Shown piece after piece: positions 24,582 to 32,949 of a stretch of DNA of 64,000 nucleotides (position 1 is the first letter of the stretch; each line of letters begins with the position of its first letter). The notes below the pieces were generated by a model. That model was not told the origin of the DNA. It saw only the letters and a program-made list of their open reading frames with translations, and did no database searches. Both the position numbers and the translations under genes were made by a program. This DNA is from Rhizobium lentis (GTDB lineage: Bacteria > Pseudomonadota > Alphaproteobacteria > Rhizobiales > Rhizobiaceae). Where the stretch lies: positions 2,815,001 to 2,879,000 of the forward strand of contig NZ_CP071454.1 of the NCBI RefSeq assembly GCF_017352135.1, in the 5' to 3' direction.

Positions 24582-24926
24582 CTATTTCTTTGGTTTCGTG
24601 ACCGAACAGGTTCCATCGGACCGTTTGGTGATGACGGTGCCGTCGGGCCGGGTAACGCTTGCCATCGAATAGCTGTCGACGCTTCCCGAGCTCGCCGAGG
24701 AGCCGGCGGAGGCCGATGACGAAGAAGAGCTGCTCGAGCCGCCGCCGGTCGTCGTCGATGACGACACTTGCCCGTTGCCGGCCGTCACGGTGGTGGATGT
24801 CTCCCCGGACTGCGATTGGACGACGGTGCACGTCGTACCGTCGTCGAGCTTGATCTCTTCCGCCATGATCCGGCCGGCGATCAGAACGAGCGAGGCGGTC
24901 AGTGCGATTGTGGAAAACCGGGTCAT
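24582..24926 (-). CDS. Secreted Ser-rich protein, second of three related genes
   Basis: 114 aa from ATG 24926 with a ttggaga ribosome site. A signal peptide (MTRFSTIALTASLVLIAGRIMA) is followed by LDDGTTCTVVQS, a poly-serine stretch (about residues 65-80) and a second DGT module (RPDGTVITKRSDGTCSVTKPKK) with one cysteine near each end. The paired DGTTC / DGTCS segments suggest two small repeats joined by the serine linker. Function unknown. Confidence 0.68.
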   Translation of the reverse strand: MTRFSTIALTASLVLIAGRIMAEEIKLDDGTTCTVVQSQSGETSTTVTAGNGQVSSSTTTGGGSSSSSSSSASAGSSASSGSVDSYSMASVTRPDGTVITKRSDGTCSVTKPKK

Positions 24927-24978
24927 TGGTTTATCTCCAAGGGGTTTGGCCGGCGCCGTGAAGGGCGCCGGCCGACAT

Positions 24979-25554
24979 TCATTTGCAGTCCTCGGTGCCG
25001 GCGGCGTCCTTCTTGACCTGGCCGGGCGCGCAGCCCTTCTTGCCCTGGTTGTCGTGTGAAGTGCCTGCCGCGCTGCTGCCGGTGCCGACCGTGCTGCCGG
25101 TCTTGTCTCCGTCCGCAGACGAAGCGCCGGTGCCGACGCTCGAGGCCGAGTTCGCATCGCCCGAGCCTGCGGCGGAGCCGCCGGTGCCGACCGAGCTGCT
25201 GGACGTGCCGCCGCCGGCCGATGAGCCGCCGGTGCCGAGCGTCGAAGCAGAGCCTGAGCCGGACCCCGAACCAGCGGCGCTACCGCCGGTGCCGACGGAG
25301 CTGCTGGATGTGCCGCCGCCGGCCGACGAGCCGCCGGTGCCGAGCGTCGAGGACGAGCCGGAATTGCAGGTGGTCGTACCGTCGGGGCAGGTGCCGCCGG
25401 CAGAGCTGCCACCAGTACCGACAGTGCTGCTCGCAGTTCCGCCGCCTGCCGACGATCCGCCGGTTCCGACCGTGCTCGAAGACTGGGCGAAGCCGGACGC
25501 CGCCGTGCCGGCCAGAAGGGCCGCCGCCAATGCCAGATGTGTTACCTTCATCAT
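24979..25554 (-). CDS. Secreted repeat protein with eight GTGGSSAGG-type units
   Basis: 191 aa from ATG 25554 with an ideal ggaggaatatcct ribosome site. After the signal peptide (LALAAALLAGTAASGFAQ) come eight copies of the unit S-[ST]-[VL]-G-T-G-[GAS]-S-[SA]-A-[GD], 14-26 residues apart. Some units are separated by inserts such as TCPDGTTTCNSG. The C-terminus is basic with two cysteines (GKKGCAPGQVKKDAAGTEDCK). It is the first gene of a three-gene minus-strand set. A surface or matrix role is possible but unproven. Confidence 0.75.
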   Translation of the reverse strand: MMKVTHLALAAALLAGTAASGFAQSSSTVGTGGSSAGGGTASSTVGTGGSSAGGTCPDGTTTCNSGSSSTLGTGGSSAGGGTSSSSVGTGGSAAGSGSGSGSASTLGTGGSSAGGGTSSSSVGTGGSAAGSGDANSASSVGTGASSADGDKTGSTVGTGSSAAGTSHDNQGKKGCAPGQVKKDAAGTEDCK

Positions 25555-25814
25555 AGGATATTCCTCCGTTGTTTGTGGTTTGCCGCCGCATCCGCAGTGG
25601 ATGGACAGCTGAGTGCCAAACGACGGTTCTGCCCGGCTGTTCCTGTCGTCGGACCTCAGTCGGACGAGGTGTCGGACCTTTGGCGGAGCCGTGGAGAGGG
25701 GAGCGGACGGTTGCCGCGGCAAGGCCGACCGATGAGCCCTGAAGCGCCGGTGGCCGAAGCCTCTAGGAGACGAGGACGGGTGGGTGGGATGCGTCGTTGC
25801 AGACCCGCAGCAAG

Positions 25815-26501
25815 CTATGCCTCGAGCGGAAACAACCTCAGAAACTGCCGGTCGCCTTCGGGCGAGAAGATAATCGAGCGGCTTTCGGCGGAGCGCCGCG
25901 CCCAGCCTTTGTCGAGAAAGCTCGACAGCAGCGCCTTCCCGAGGCTGCCGGCCAGATGGGCCCGCCTTTCGCTCCAGTCGAGGCAGGAGCGGCAGAGCGG
26001 ACGGCGCGAGGATCGGAGATTGCCGACGTCGATGCCGATGCGGGTGAGATCGCTTTCGCCCTTTTCGGTCAGCGCCAGCCCTTCGCCGACCGCCTCGATC
26101 GCGCCCGAGGCGATCAGGCTGTCGAGCATGCGCACACCGTAATCGCCGGCCAGATGATCATAGCAGATGCGCGCCTTGCGCAGTGCCGGTTCCTTCGGAC
26201 CGGGCCGGTGGCGCAGATGCCCGCGTCCGGCGGCAAAGCCCATCATGCTTTCGATCAGCCGGGCGACGGCCTCGTCGGCCAGCGTGAAATAGCGGTGGCG
26301 CCCCTGCTTGCGCTGGGTCAGCAGCCCGCCGGCTTCGAGCTTGGCCAGATGCGTGCTTGCGGTCTGCAGCGTGATGCCGCCGACGCCGGCAAGCTCGGTC
26401 GCCGTCAGCGCCCGCCCGCCGCTCAGCGCCGCCAGCATGTTGGCCCGCGCCGGATCGCCGATCAGCGCGCCGATCTGCGCAATGTCAGGTCCTTCCTTCA
26501 T
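25815..26501 (-). CDS. ArsR family winged-helix regulator
   Basis: 228 aa. The N-terminal ~90 residues form the winged helix (IGDPARANMLAALSGGRALTATELAGV...ASTHLAKLEAGGLLTQRKQGRHRYFTLA). The long C-terminal part contains CYDHLAGDYGVRM and CRSCLDWSERRAHLAGSLG, a cysteine-bearing extension seen in a subgroup of larger ArsR-like regulators. It is divergent from the NIPSNAP/ABM pair with a 69-base gap that probably contains its operator, so it likely controls them. Confidence 0.88.
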   Translation of the reverse strand: MKEGPDIAQIGALIGDPARANMLAALSGGRALTATELAGVGGITLQTASTHLAKLEAGGLLTQRKQGRHRYFTLADEAVARLIESMMGFAAGRGHLRHRPGPKEPALRKARICYDHLAGDYGVRMLDSLIASGAIEAVGEGLALTEKGESDLTRIGIDVGNLRSSRRPLCRSCLDWSERRAHLAGSLGKALLSSFLDKGWARRSAESRSIIFSPEGDRQFLRLFPLEA

Positions 26502-26570
26502 ACTTCGACCGTAACCGAAGCATCGCCGTCGGGCAATGTGCGAAAACGGGGAAGCACAAAGGAGAATCCG

Positions 26571-26900
26571 ATGATTACCTGCTTCATCCGTTATGAAATC
26601 GACCCCTTCAAGAAGAAGGCGTTTGCCGAATATGCCCGCAACTGGGGCCAGGCGATCCCGAGCAATGGCGCCGACCTGATCGGCTATTTCGCCCCGCACG
26701 AGGGGTCGGCGACGACGGCTTACGGCGTCTATAACATCGAAAGCCTCGCCGCCTACGAGGCGTACCGCGCCCGGCTGGCCGCCGATCCGCTCGGCCGGGA
26801 GAATTACGAATTCGCCCGTCGCGAACGCTTTATCCTGAAGGAGGATCGCATCTTCCTGAAAACTGTCTCTGCTCCCCATGCGAAGCTGGTGTTGCCATGA
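26571..26900 (+). CDS. NIPSNAP family protein
   Basis: A 109-aa ferredoxin-like-fold protein (MITCFIRYEIDPFKKKAFAEYARNW...LIGYFAPHEGS...YEAYRARLAADP) with an aaaggaga ribosome site. NIPSNAP domains are dimeric alpha/beta barrels related to monooxygenases; their reactions are mostly unknown. It overlaps the ABM gene by ATGA (26897-26900). Confidence 0.87.
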   Translation: MITCFIRYEIDPFKKKAFAEYARNWGQAIPSNGADLIGYFAPHEGSATTAYGVYNIESLAAYEAYRARLAADPLGRENYEFARRERFILKEDRIFLKTVSAPHAKLVLP

Positions 26901-27247
26901 TCGCCGTCATCTTCGAAGTCGTGCCCTATATGGGCGAACGCCACAAATATCTCGATCTCGCCGGTGAATTGCGCGCCGAGCTCGAAACGATCGATGGCTT
27001 CATCTCGATCGAGCGTTTCGAGAGCCTGACCAACCGCGGCAAGCTGCTGTCGCTGTCCTTCTTCCGCGACGAGGAAGCAGTCAAGGAATGGCGTAACCGT
27101 CAAGCCCATCGGGCAGCGCAACAGGCCGGCCGCGGCGGCGTCTTCGCCGATTACCGGCTGCGGATCGCCAGTGTGGTGCGCGATTACGGCATGTTCGAAC
27201 GCGACGAGGCGCCGGCCGACAGCCGCAGGGTTCATGATGCCGCCTGA
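26897..27247 (+). CDS. Antibiotic biosynthesis monooxygenase (ABM) domain protein
   Basis: A 116-aa single-domain ABM protein: IAVIFEVVP, ELETIDGFISIERFESL, GKLLSLSFFRDEEAVKEWRN, then HRAAQQAGRGGVFADYRLRIASV. Members oxidise small aromatics or heme-like substrates without cofactors. Translationally coupled to the NIPSNAP gene and probably regulated by the divergent ArsR protein. The substrate is unknown. Confidence 0.88.
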   Translation: MIAVIFEVVPYMGERHKYLDLAGELRAELETIDGFISIERFESLTNRGKLLSLSFFRDEEAVKEWRNRQAHRAAQQAGRGGVFADYRLRIASVVRDYGMFERDEAPADSRRVHDAA

Positions 27248-27321
27248 TGAGGGGAGGGCCGGCGCAATAAATTCCCGAAATCGGTCAGCGCTTCAGGCTT
27301 TGGTAACTAAGTTGGGTAACC

Positions 27322-27336
27322 ATAACGGGGAGTTAA
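27322..27336 (+). promoter_or_regulatory. Possible CtrA box upstream of ccrM
   Basis: ATAA-N7-TTAA (27322-27336) matches the CtrA consensus TTAA-N7-TTAA at seven of eight fixed bases. It lies 28 bases before the ccrM ATG. In Caulobacter CtrA controls ccrM; the same control here is inferred. No GANTC site lies in the 27250-27364 gap. Confidence 0.4.
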
Positions 27337-27351
27337 GCGTAAAGCGTATGA

Positions 27352-28494
<1,143 letters not shown>

Positions 28495-28559
28495 GCAGCG
28501 CCTTCGCGGGATCGAAATACCTTCTTCCGGTTTCCTCCAGTTGCGGAAGAAGACCAAGG

Positions 28560-28590
28560 CGCCCGGGGTTCCGACCTCGGGCGTCTTCTA
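28560..28590 (+). terminator. Probable terminator after ccrM
   Basis: Stem cgcccgggg / cctcgggcg (one wobble), loop ttccga, followed by a T/C-rich tail (tcttctattt). It lies between the convergent ccrM and NTF2-like genes. Confidence 0.5.
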
Positions 28591-28612
28591 TTTCAGCGTC
28601 CGGATTGCCTCG

Positions 28613-28978
28613 TCAAAAGGCCTTGTAGTCGGTGACCTCGACGCGGGTGATGCGGCCGTCTTCATTGAAGGTGATCGTCTCCTCGCCCTCGCGCAGCAGC
28701 GGCTTGCCGGTCTGGCTGTGGGTGGCGCGGAGCGACCAGACGGCGCGGCCGGAGAGGGGCGTCAGGTTTTCCACCAGCGAATTCTCGGCCGTCTGATCGG
28801 GATAATCGTCGAAATAGCGCCGGAAGGCGGCCATGATCTCGCTGCGCCCGGCAAGGCTGCCGACGCCGTTCGAGACATAGGTCGCGTCCTCGGCGAAATA
28901 GCCCTCGATCATCGCGAAATCCAGGGCGTTGATGGCGGCGTGGAAGCGTTCGATTTCTTCTGCAGGGTCGAAGGCCAT
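28613..28978 (-). CDS. Nuclear transport factor 2 (SnoaL-like) family protein
   Basis: 121 aa (MAFDPAEEIERFHAAINALDFAMIEGYFAEDATYVSNGVGSLAGR...). The NTF2-like cone fold is seen in the opening helices, the FAEDATYVSNG strand and the closing EETITFNEDGRITRVEV strands. Such proteins act as small isomerases or binding proteins; the substrate is unknown. It starts 5 bases after the HAD gene stop, so it is in an operon with it and mutY. Confidence 0.85.
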   Translation of the reverse strand: MAFDPAEEIERFHAAINALDFAMIEGYFAEDATYVSNGVGSLAGRSEIMAAFRRYFDDYPDQTAENSLVENLTPLSGRAVWSLRATHSQTGKPLLREGEETITFNEDGRITRVEVTDYKAF

Positions 28979-28983
28979 GGGGC

Positions 28984-29598
28984 TCAGACCTTCACGCCAT
29001 GGGCAGCGAGATCGCTGCGCAGTTTATCCGCGCCCGAAAACAGCACGGCGTTCCAGCCGAAGGCCTTGGCGCCTTCGACATTAACAGGCGCGTCGTCGAT
29101 GAAGATCGTCGCAGCGGGATCGAGGCCGAAGCTCTTCGTATGCGTTTCGTAGATCGCGATGTCAGGCTTGATCAGGCCGATATCGCCGGAAACGGTGACG
29201 CCGCGCGGTTTCGTCAGGAAGGGGAAACGCACCTGCGCCTCGCGGAAAGTGTCGGAGGCGAAGTTGGTAAGCATCGTCACGTCACGGCCCTCGTCGATCA
29301 GCCCCTCCATGATCGCAACGGTGTCCTCATAGGCGTGCGGCACCATCTCGTGCCAGTATTTGCGGAAGGCGCGGATATGCTCCTCGCGCGTCGGGTGCGC
29401 TTCGATCAGCAGCGCTTCGGCCTCCGCCCAGGTGCGGCCGCGGTCCTGCTCGATGTTCCAGTCATGGGTGCAGATATTGGCGAAGAACCAGTTGCGCTCG
29501 GCCTCGTCGGGAATGAGGCGGGCGAAGGGAAGATGGGGGTCGTAATGAATAAGGACTTTGCCGATGTCGAAAACGATATGCTTTATTTCGGTGGTCAT
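28984..29598 (-). CDS. HAD family hydrolase
   Basis: A 204-aa haloacid dehalogenase-like phosphatase. Motif I is HIVFDIGKVLIHYDP (the second Asp of the usual DxDxT/V is replaced by G-K, giving DIGKV, a known variant). Motif II is VTMLTNFAS, the lysine is in LIKPDIAIYE, and motif IV is TIFIDDAPVNVEGA. It starts 2 bases after mutY ends. The substrate is unknown. Confidence 0.88.
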   Translation of the reverse strand: MTTEIKHIVFDIGKVLIHYDPHLPFARLIPDEAERNWFFANICTHDWNIEQDRGRTWAEAEALLIEAHPTREEHIRAFRKYWHEMVPHAYEDTVAIMEGLIDEGRDVTMLTNFASDTFREAQVRFPFLTKPRGVTVSGDIGLIKPDIAIYETHTKSFGLDPAATIFIDDAPVNVEGAKAFGWNAVLFSGADKLRSDLAAHGVKV

Positions 29599-29600
29599 GT

Positions 29601-30692
29601 TTATGCCCTGGATGTTTTGAACGCGAGAGGAATAGCCGCTGCGATCGCTTTTTTCATGACGGTCGGCAAGGCCTGCGCTTCAAGATTTGTAACCGGCTCC
29701 CACCAGCCGTCATTGGTGCTGACCTTATCGGCGATTGCCGTCCGCCAGATCGACAGCCTGAGCTCGAAATGGGTGAAGATATGAGTGACGGTGCCGCTGG
29801 CCTGCCAGGCTGCGGCGAAAGGAGCGGCCGCCGCCGACGTTTCCCCGTCGAGCCGCGCCGTCCAGGCCGTCGTCGGCACCTCGGTCATGCCGCCGAGCAG
29901 GCCGCTGTCGGCGCGCCGCCGGAGCAGGATCTCGCCCTCGGCGGTCACCGCGATGAAGGCGGCGCCACGGCGCACCGGCTTCTCCTTCTTCGCCGCCTTG
30001 ACCGGAAAGAGCTCGGGATCGGACATTTTCAGCGCCTGGCAGGCATCGCGGAACGGACAGAGCGAACAGGCCGGCCGTTTCGGCGTGCAGATCGTCGCTC
30101 CGAGATCCATCATCGCCTGGGCGAAATCCCCGGGCCGGCCCGGCGGCGTCAGCAGCGCCACCTTTTCCTTCATCAGCGGCTTGGCGCCGGGAAGCGGCGC
30201 TTCGATGGCATAAAGCCTGGAGATCACCCGCTCGACATTGCCGTCCATGACGGCCGCCTGCCGGTTGAAGGCAATGGCCGCGACGGCCGCCGCCGTATAG
30301 TCGCCGATCCCGGGGAGCGACTTCAGCCCTTCTTCGGTATCGGGAAAGACGCCGCCATGCTCCCTCGCCACCGCTTCGGCGCATTTCTTCAGGTTGCGGG
30401 CGCGCGCGTAATAGCCGAGCCCCGCCCAGGCGGCCATCACCTCGTCGTTCTCGGCGGCGGCGAGATCGGTGACGTCAGGCCAGCGCCGGAGAAATTTCTC
30501 GAAATAGGGTTTGACCGCCTGCACCGTGGTCTGCTGCAGCATCACCTCCGACAGCCAGACGCGATAGGGATCGGCGCGGACGCCGCGCGCCGCCATGCCG
30601 GGCGAAACGCGCCAGGGCAGGTCGCGGTGATGGCGGTCGTACCAGTCGAGGAGGGGCTTTGCCGAGGGGGTGTCGAGTGTGGTGGTCGTCAT
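29601..30692 (-). CDS. mutY: A/G-specific adenine glycosylase
   Basis: 363 aa from ATG 30690-30692. MutY removes adenine mispaired with 8-oxoguanine. The recognition features are HRDLPWR, VMLQQTTVQAV, the helix-hairpin-helix LPGIGDYTAAAVAAIAFN followed by the catalytic Asp in VMDGNVERV, and the [4Fe-4S] cysteines in CTPKRPACSLCPFRDAC. The C-terminal NUDIX-like domain senses 8-oxoG (THIFTHFELRLSIW). It is divergent from the DciA-like gene, 96 bases away. Confidence 0.95.
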   Translation of the reverse strand: MTTTTLDTPSAKPLLDWYDRHHRDLPWRVSPGMAARGVRADPYRVWLSEVMLQQTTVQAVKPYFEKFLRRWPDVTDLAAAENDEVMAAWAGLGYYARARNLKKCAEAVAREHGGVFPDTEEGLKSLPGIGDYTAAAVAAIAFNRQAAVMDGNVERVISRLYAIEAPLPGAKPLMKEKVALLTPPGRPGDFAQAMMDLGATICTPKRPACSLCPFRDACQALKMSDPELFPVKAAKKEKPVRRGAAFIAVTAEGEILLRRRADSGLLGGMTEVPTTAWTARLDGETSAAAAPFAAAWQASGTVTHIFTHFELRLSIWRTAIADKVSTNDGWWEPVTNLEAQALPTVMKKAIAAAIPLAFKTSRA

Positions 30693-30788
30693 GATTTGCC
30701 GCGTTGGGGGGAAGTCACTATACTTGGCGAAGCAACGCCGCGCGATCAAGTCGGCCGCACCAATTCGCGGCTCCGTCCAAGGGTTTCG

Positions 30789-31280
30789 ATGAGTTATCCA
30801 CGCAAAGATGTGAAGCAGATTTCCGAGCTGGCGAACGGGCTGATCGATCCGGTGCTCGCCCGGCGAGCCGGCATCAACACGGCGCTGCTTGGCTCCTGGA
30901 GCGAAATCGCCGGCGAGGATTTCGCTGATTGCACCCGGCCGGAAAAAATCGCCTGGGCCCGCGGCGGCGGCGATGACGGCAGCTTTCGGCCCGGCGTGTT
31001 GACGATCGCCTGCGAAGGTGCGCGCGCTCTCTTCCTCACCCATGCCCAGGGCGAATTGATCCAGCGCATCAACAGCTTCTTCGGCTTCGCCGCCGTCCAT
31101 CAGATCCGCATCGTCCAGAAGCCGGTCTCCCAGGCCGTCCGCCGCTCCCGCCCGCCCGCGCCGCTGAAGGGCGAGGCCGCCCGCAAGCTCGAAGGCATGA
31201 TGGAGGGCATCGAGGGCGACAAACTGCGCCAGGCGATTGAGCGACTGGGGACGGCGGTGATGGGCAAGCGGGCGCGCTAG
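30789..31280 (+). CDS. DUF721 / DciA-like protein
   Basis: 163 aa. The DUF721 core is LANGLIDPVLARRAGINTALLGSWSEIAGEDFADCTRPEKIAW, followed by VLTIACEGARALFLTHAQGELIQRINSFFG. DUF721 includes DciA, the common bacterial helicase loader; the Rhizobium member has an extended basic/proline tail (RRSRPPAPLKGE). Role in replication initiation is an inference from the family. The stop is followed by a family B palindrome. Confidence 0.87.
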   Translation: MSYPRKDVKQISELANGLIDPVLARRAGINTALLGSWSEIAGEDFADCTRPEKIAWARGGGDDGSFRPGVLTIACEGARALFLTHAQGELIQRINSFFGFAAVHQIRIVQKPVSQAVRRSRPPAPLKGEAARKLEGMMEGIEGDKLRQAIERLGTAVMGKRAR

Positions 31281-31317
31281 AGTGGGGTTCTGCCGATCCA
31301 TGTGGCTCCGTCAGCTG

Positions 31318-31352
31318 AAGCCATGGATCCCAGGCTCAAGGCCTGGGATGAC
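31318..31352. repeat. Family B palindrome
   Basis: atggatcccaggctcaaggc...gatgacgg, the same palindrome as in the array downstream of smc. It abuts the truncated antitoxin frame. Confidence 0.7.
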
Positions 31353-31406
31353 GGAGAATGAGGAAGCCGATCGGCAAGAGCGCCGACCCCGTCTATCCCT
31401 TGGGCC

Positions 31407-31514
31407 GTGCTTGCAGAGGCCTACGCCGAAAAGCGCCTGGAAGAGCTTCGTCTGGGCGAGAGCGAGACCGTGTCACTGGCCGAGCTGATGACGCGTCATG
31501 GCATGGAGAATTGA
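31407..31514 (+). pseudogene. Antitoxin remnant (ribbon-helix-helix/RelB-type), 5' end lost
   Basis: Only the C-terminal ~35 codons remain (VLAEAYAEKRLEELRLGESE...LMTRHGMEN). This matches the toxin-binding tail of small RHH antitoxins. Upstream the frame meets a TGA (31359-31361) within the palindromic repeat region and no DNA-binding half is present. GTG 31407 is the only possible start. It overlaps the toxin start, as in intact modules. Confidence 0.65.
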
Positions 31515-31766
31515 GTTTCACCGGGCAGCTGAGCGTGAGCTTGAGAAGCTTGGACATGAGGCGGCTCGCCCAATACTCCGGTTTCTCAACGATCGCGTGG
31601 CGAGCCTGGACGATCCACAATCCATTGGAGAGGCGCTAAAGGGTCTGAACTCGGGGATTTCTGGAAATATCGCGTTGGCAACTATCGAGTGATCGCAAGC
31701 ATCGACGATGGGGCCGTTCGTATCCTCGTTGCGCGGGTCGGCAACCGCCGTGACGTCTACCGATGA
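31498..31766 (+). pseudogene. RelE/ParE-type toxin, frameshifted
   Basis: Frame 1 from ATG 31498 reads MAWRIEFHRAAERELEKLGH...EALKG. It then goes out of frame near 31637-31643. The -1 frame continues with the rest of a RelE toxin: SELGDFWKYRVGNYRV, then IASIDDGAVRILVARVGNRR and DVYR before a TGA at 31764. Restoring one A in the ctaaaggg run rejoins the two halves. The toxin is therefore inactivated unless the ribosome slips. Together with the 5'-truncated antitoxin this is a dead module. Confidence 0.78.
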
Positions 31767-31917
31767 AATCCGCAAGCAGACAGCTCGCAATTTTTGTCGG
31801 GCCGTCCCATCACGGTCACAATTCTTTGAAGGAAGTTGCTGATCAGTGCCTTGTGGGCGGCCGCAAGCCGTTATATCGCACAGTCACGCCGTCAATCTCA
31901 TTAGTTATGGGGAACCC

Positions 31918-32694
31918 ATGCAGATGTCCGAAATGCAACTGACGAAACGCCGCCTGCTCAGCGGTATTGCCATCGCCGCAGCTGCCGCCGTGCTTGTCGC
32001 CTGCAACGACAGCAAGGACGCTGCCGATGCATCGTCTTCCGGCAAGACCATGGCCGACGGCACCAATGTCGATAACATGCAGACGGCGGCCACTTCGGCA
32101 GCGGACATGCCGCAGTCCGACGGCGATGTCGATATGGCCGAGGTGCTGAAGCCCGGCGCGCTGCCGGAAATGGCGCTCGGCAAGGCCGACGCCCCGGTCA
32201 AGATCGTCGAATACATGTCGATGACCTGCCCGCATTGCGCCCATTTCCACAACACCACCTTCGACACGATCAAGCAGAAATACGTCGATACCGGCAAGGT
32301 GCAGTTCATCATCCGCGAATTCCCCTTCGACCCGCGTGCGGCGGCCGCCTTCATGCTCGCCCGCTGCAGTTCCTCCAATCCGGAGCAATTGAGCACGCCG
32401 GAACAGTATTTCCCGATGGTCTCAATGCTCTTCAAGCAGCAGCAGGTTTGGGCCGCCGCCGAAGATGGCCGCGCCGCGCTGCTGCAGATGTCGAAGCTTG
32501 CCGGATTTACTGAGGATAGCTTCACGAAATGCTTGACGAACCAGAAGCTTCTGGATGAAGTGAACGCCACGCGGGAAAGGGGATCGAAGGATTTCGGCGT
32601 TAACGCCACACCAACCTTCCTCATCAATGGCAAGCGCTATTCTGGAGACATGCCGGTTGACACCATGTCGAAGCTCATCGACAGCCTCATCTGA
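31918..32694 (+). CDS. DsbA family thiol:disulfide oxidoreductase
   Basis: 258 aa from ATG 31918, with gggga 5 bases upstream. The N-terminus is a signal with a possible lipobox (AAAVLVACND), so it may be lipid-anchored in the periplasm. A Ser/Ala/Asp-rich linker leads to a thioredoxin-fold domain with the CPHC active site (MSMTCPHCAHFH) and the cis-proline loop GVNATPTFLINGKRY. This is the usual form of DsbA-like proteins in rhizobia, followed by smc. Confidence 0.92.
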   Translation: MQMSEMQLTKRRLLSGIAIAAAAAVLVACNDSKDAADASSSGKTMADGTNVDNMQTAATSAADMPQSDGDVDMAEVLKPGALPEMALGKADAPVKIVEYMSMTCPHCAHFHNTTFDTIKQKYVDTGKVQFIIREFPFDPRAAAAFMLARCSSSNPEQLSTPEQYFPMVSMLFKQQQVWAAAEDGRAALLQMSKLAGFTEDSFTKCLTNQKLLDEVNATRERGSKDFGVNATPTFLINGKRYSGDMPVDTMSKLIDSLI

Positions 32695-32714
32695 ACCGGA
32701 TCGTTTCGATAAAG

Positions 32715-32746
32715 CGGGCGACGGCGAAAGCCGTGCGCCCGTTTTT
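32715..32746 (+). terminator. Intrinsic terminator after the DsbA gene
   Basis: GC-rich stem cgggcg-acggc / gccgt-gcgcccg with one bulge, loop gaaa, then five T. Confidence 0.75.
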
Positions 32747-32769
32747 CGTTTTCAGCGCAGTTTGCGGGC

Positions 32770-32935
32770 GTGGCCCCCTCATCCGCCCTACGGGCACTCA
32801 TCGGGGTCGAGCCGCGGGTCTCGACCCGTCCTTCGGACCCCCGCTGGGGAGAAGAGGGAATCGAGGCGTTGCGGCACACCCCCTTCGCCCCAGCGGGGAG
32901 AAGGTGCCGGCAGGCGGATGAGGGGGCTTCCTGCC
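32770..32935. repeat. Family A mosaic repeat before smc
   Basis: The order ccccctcatccgccctacgg, tcgagccgcgggtctcgacc, ctggggagaagaggg, cccagcggggagaaggtgcc, ggcggatgaggggg has inverted ends (ccccctcatccg / cggatgaggggg). It fills almost the whole gap between the terminator and smc and leaves ~15 bases before the smc ATG. Confidence 0.75.
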
Positions 32936-32949
32936 GTGGATATTTCCGC

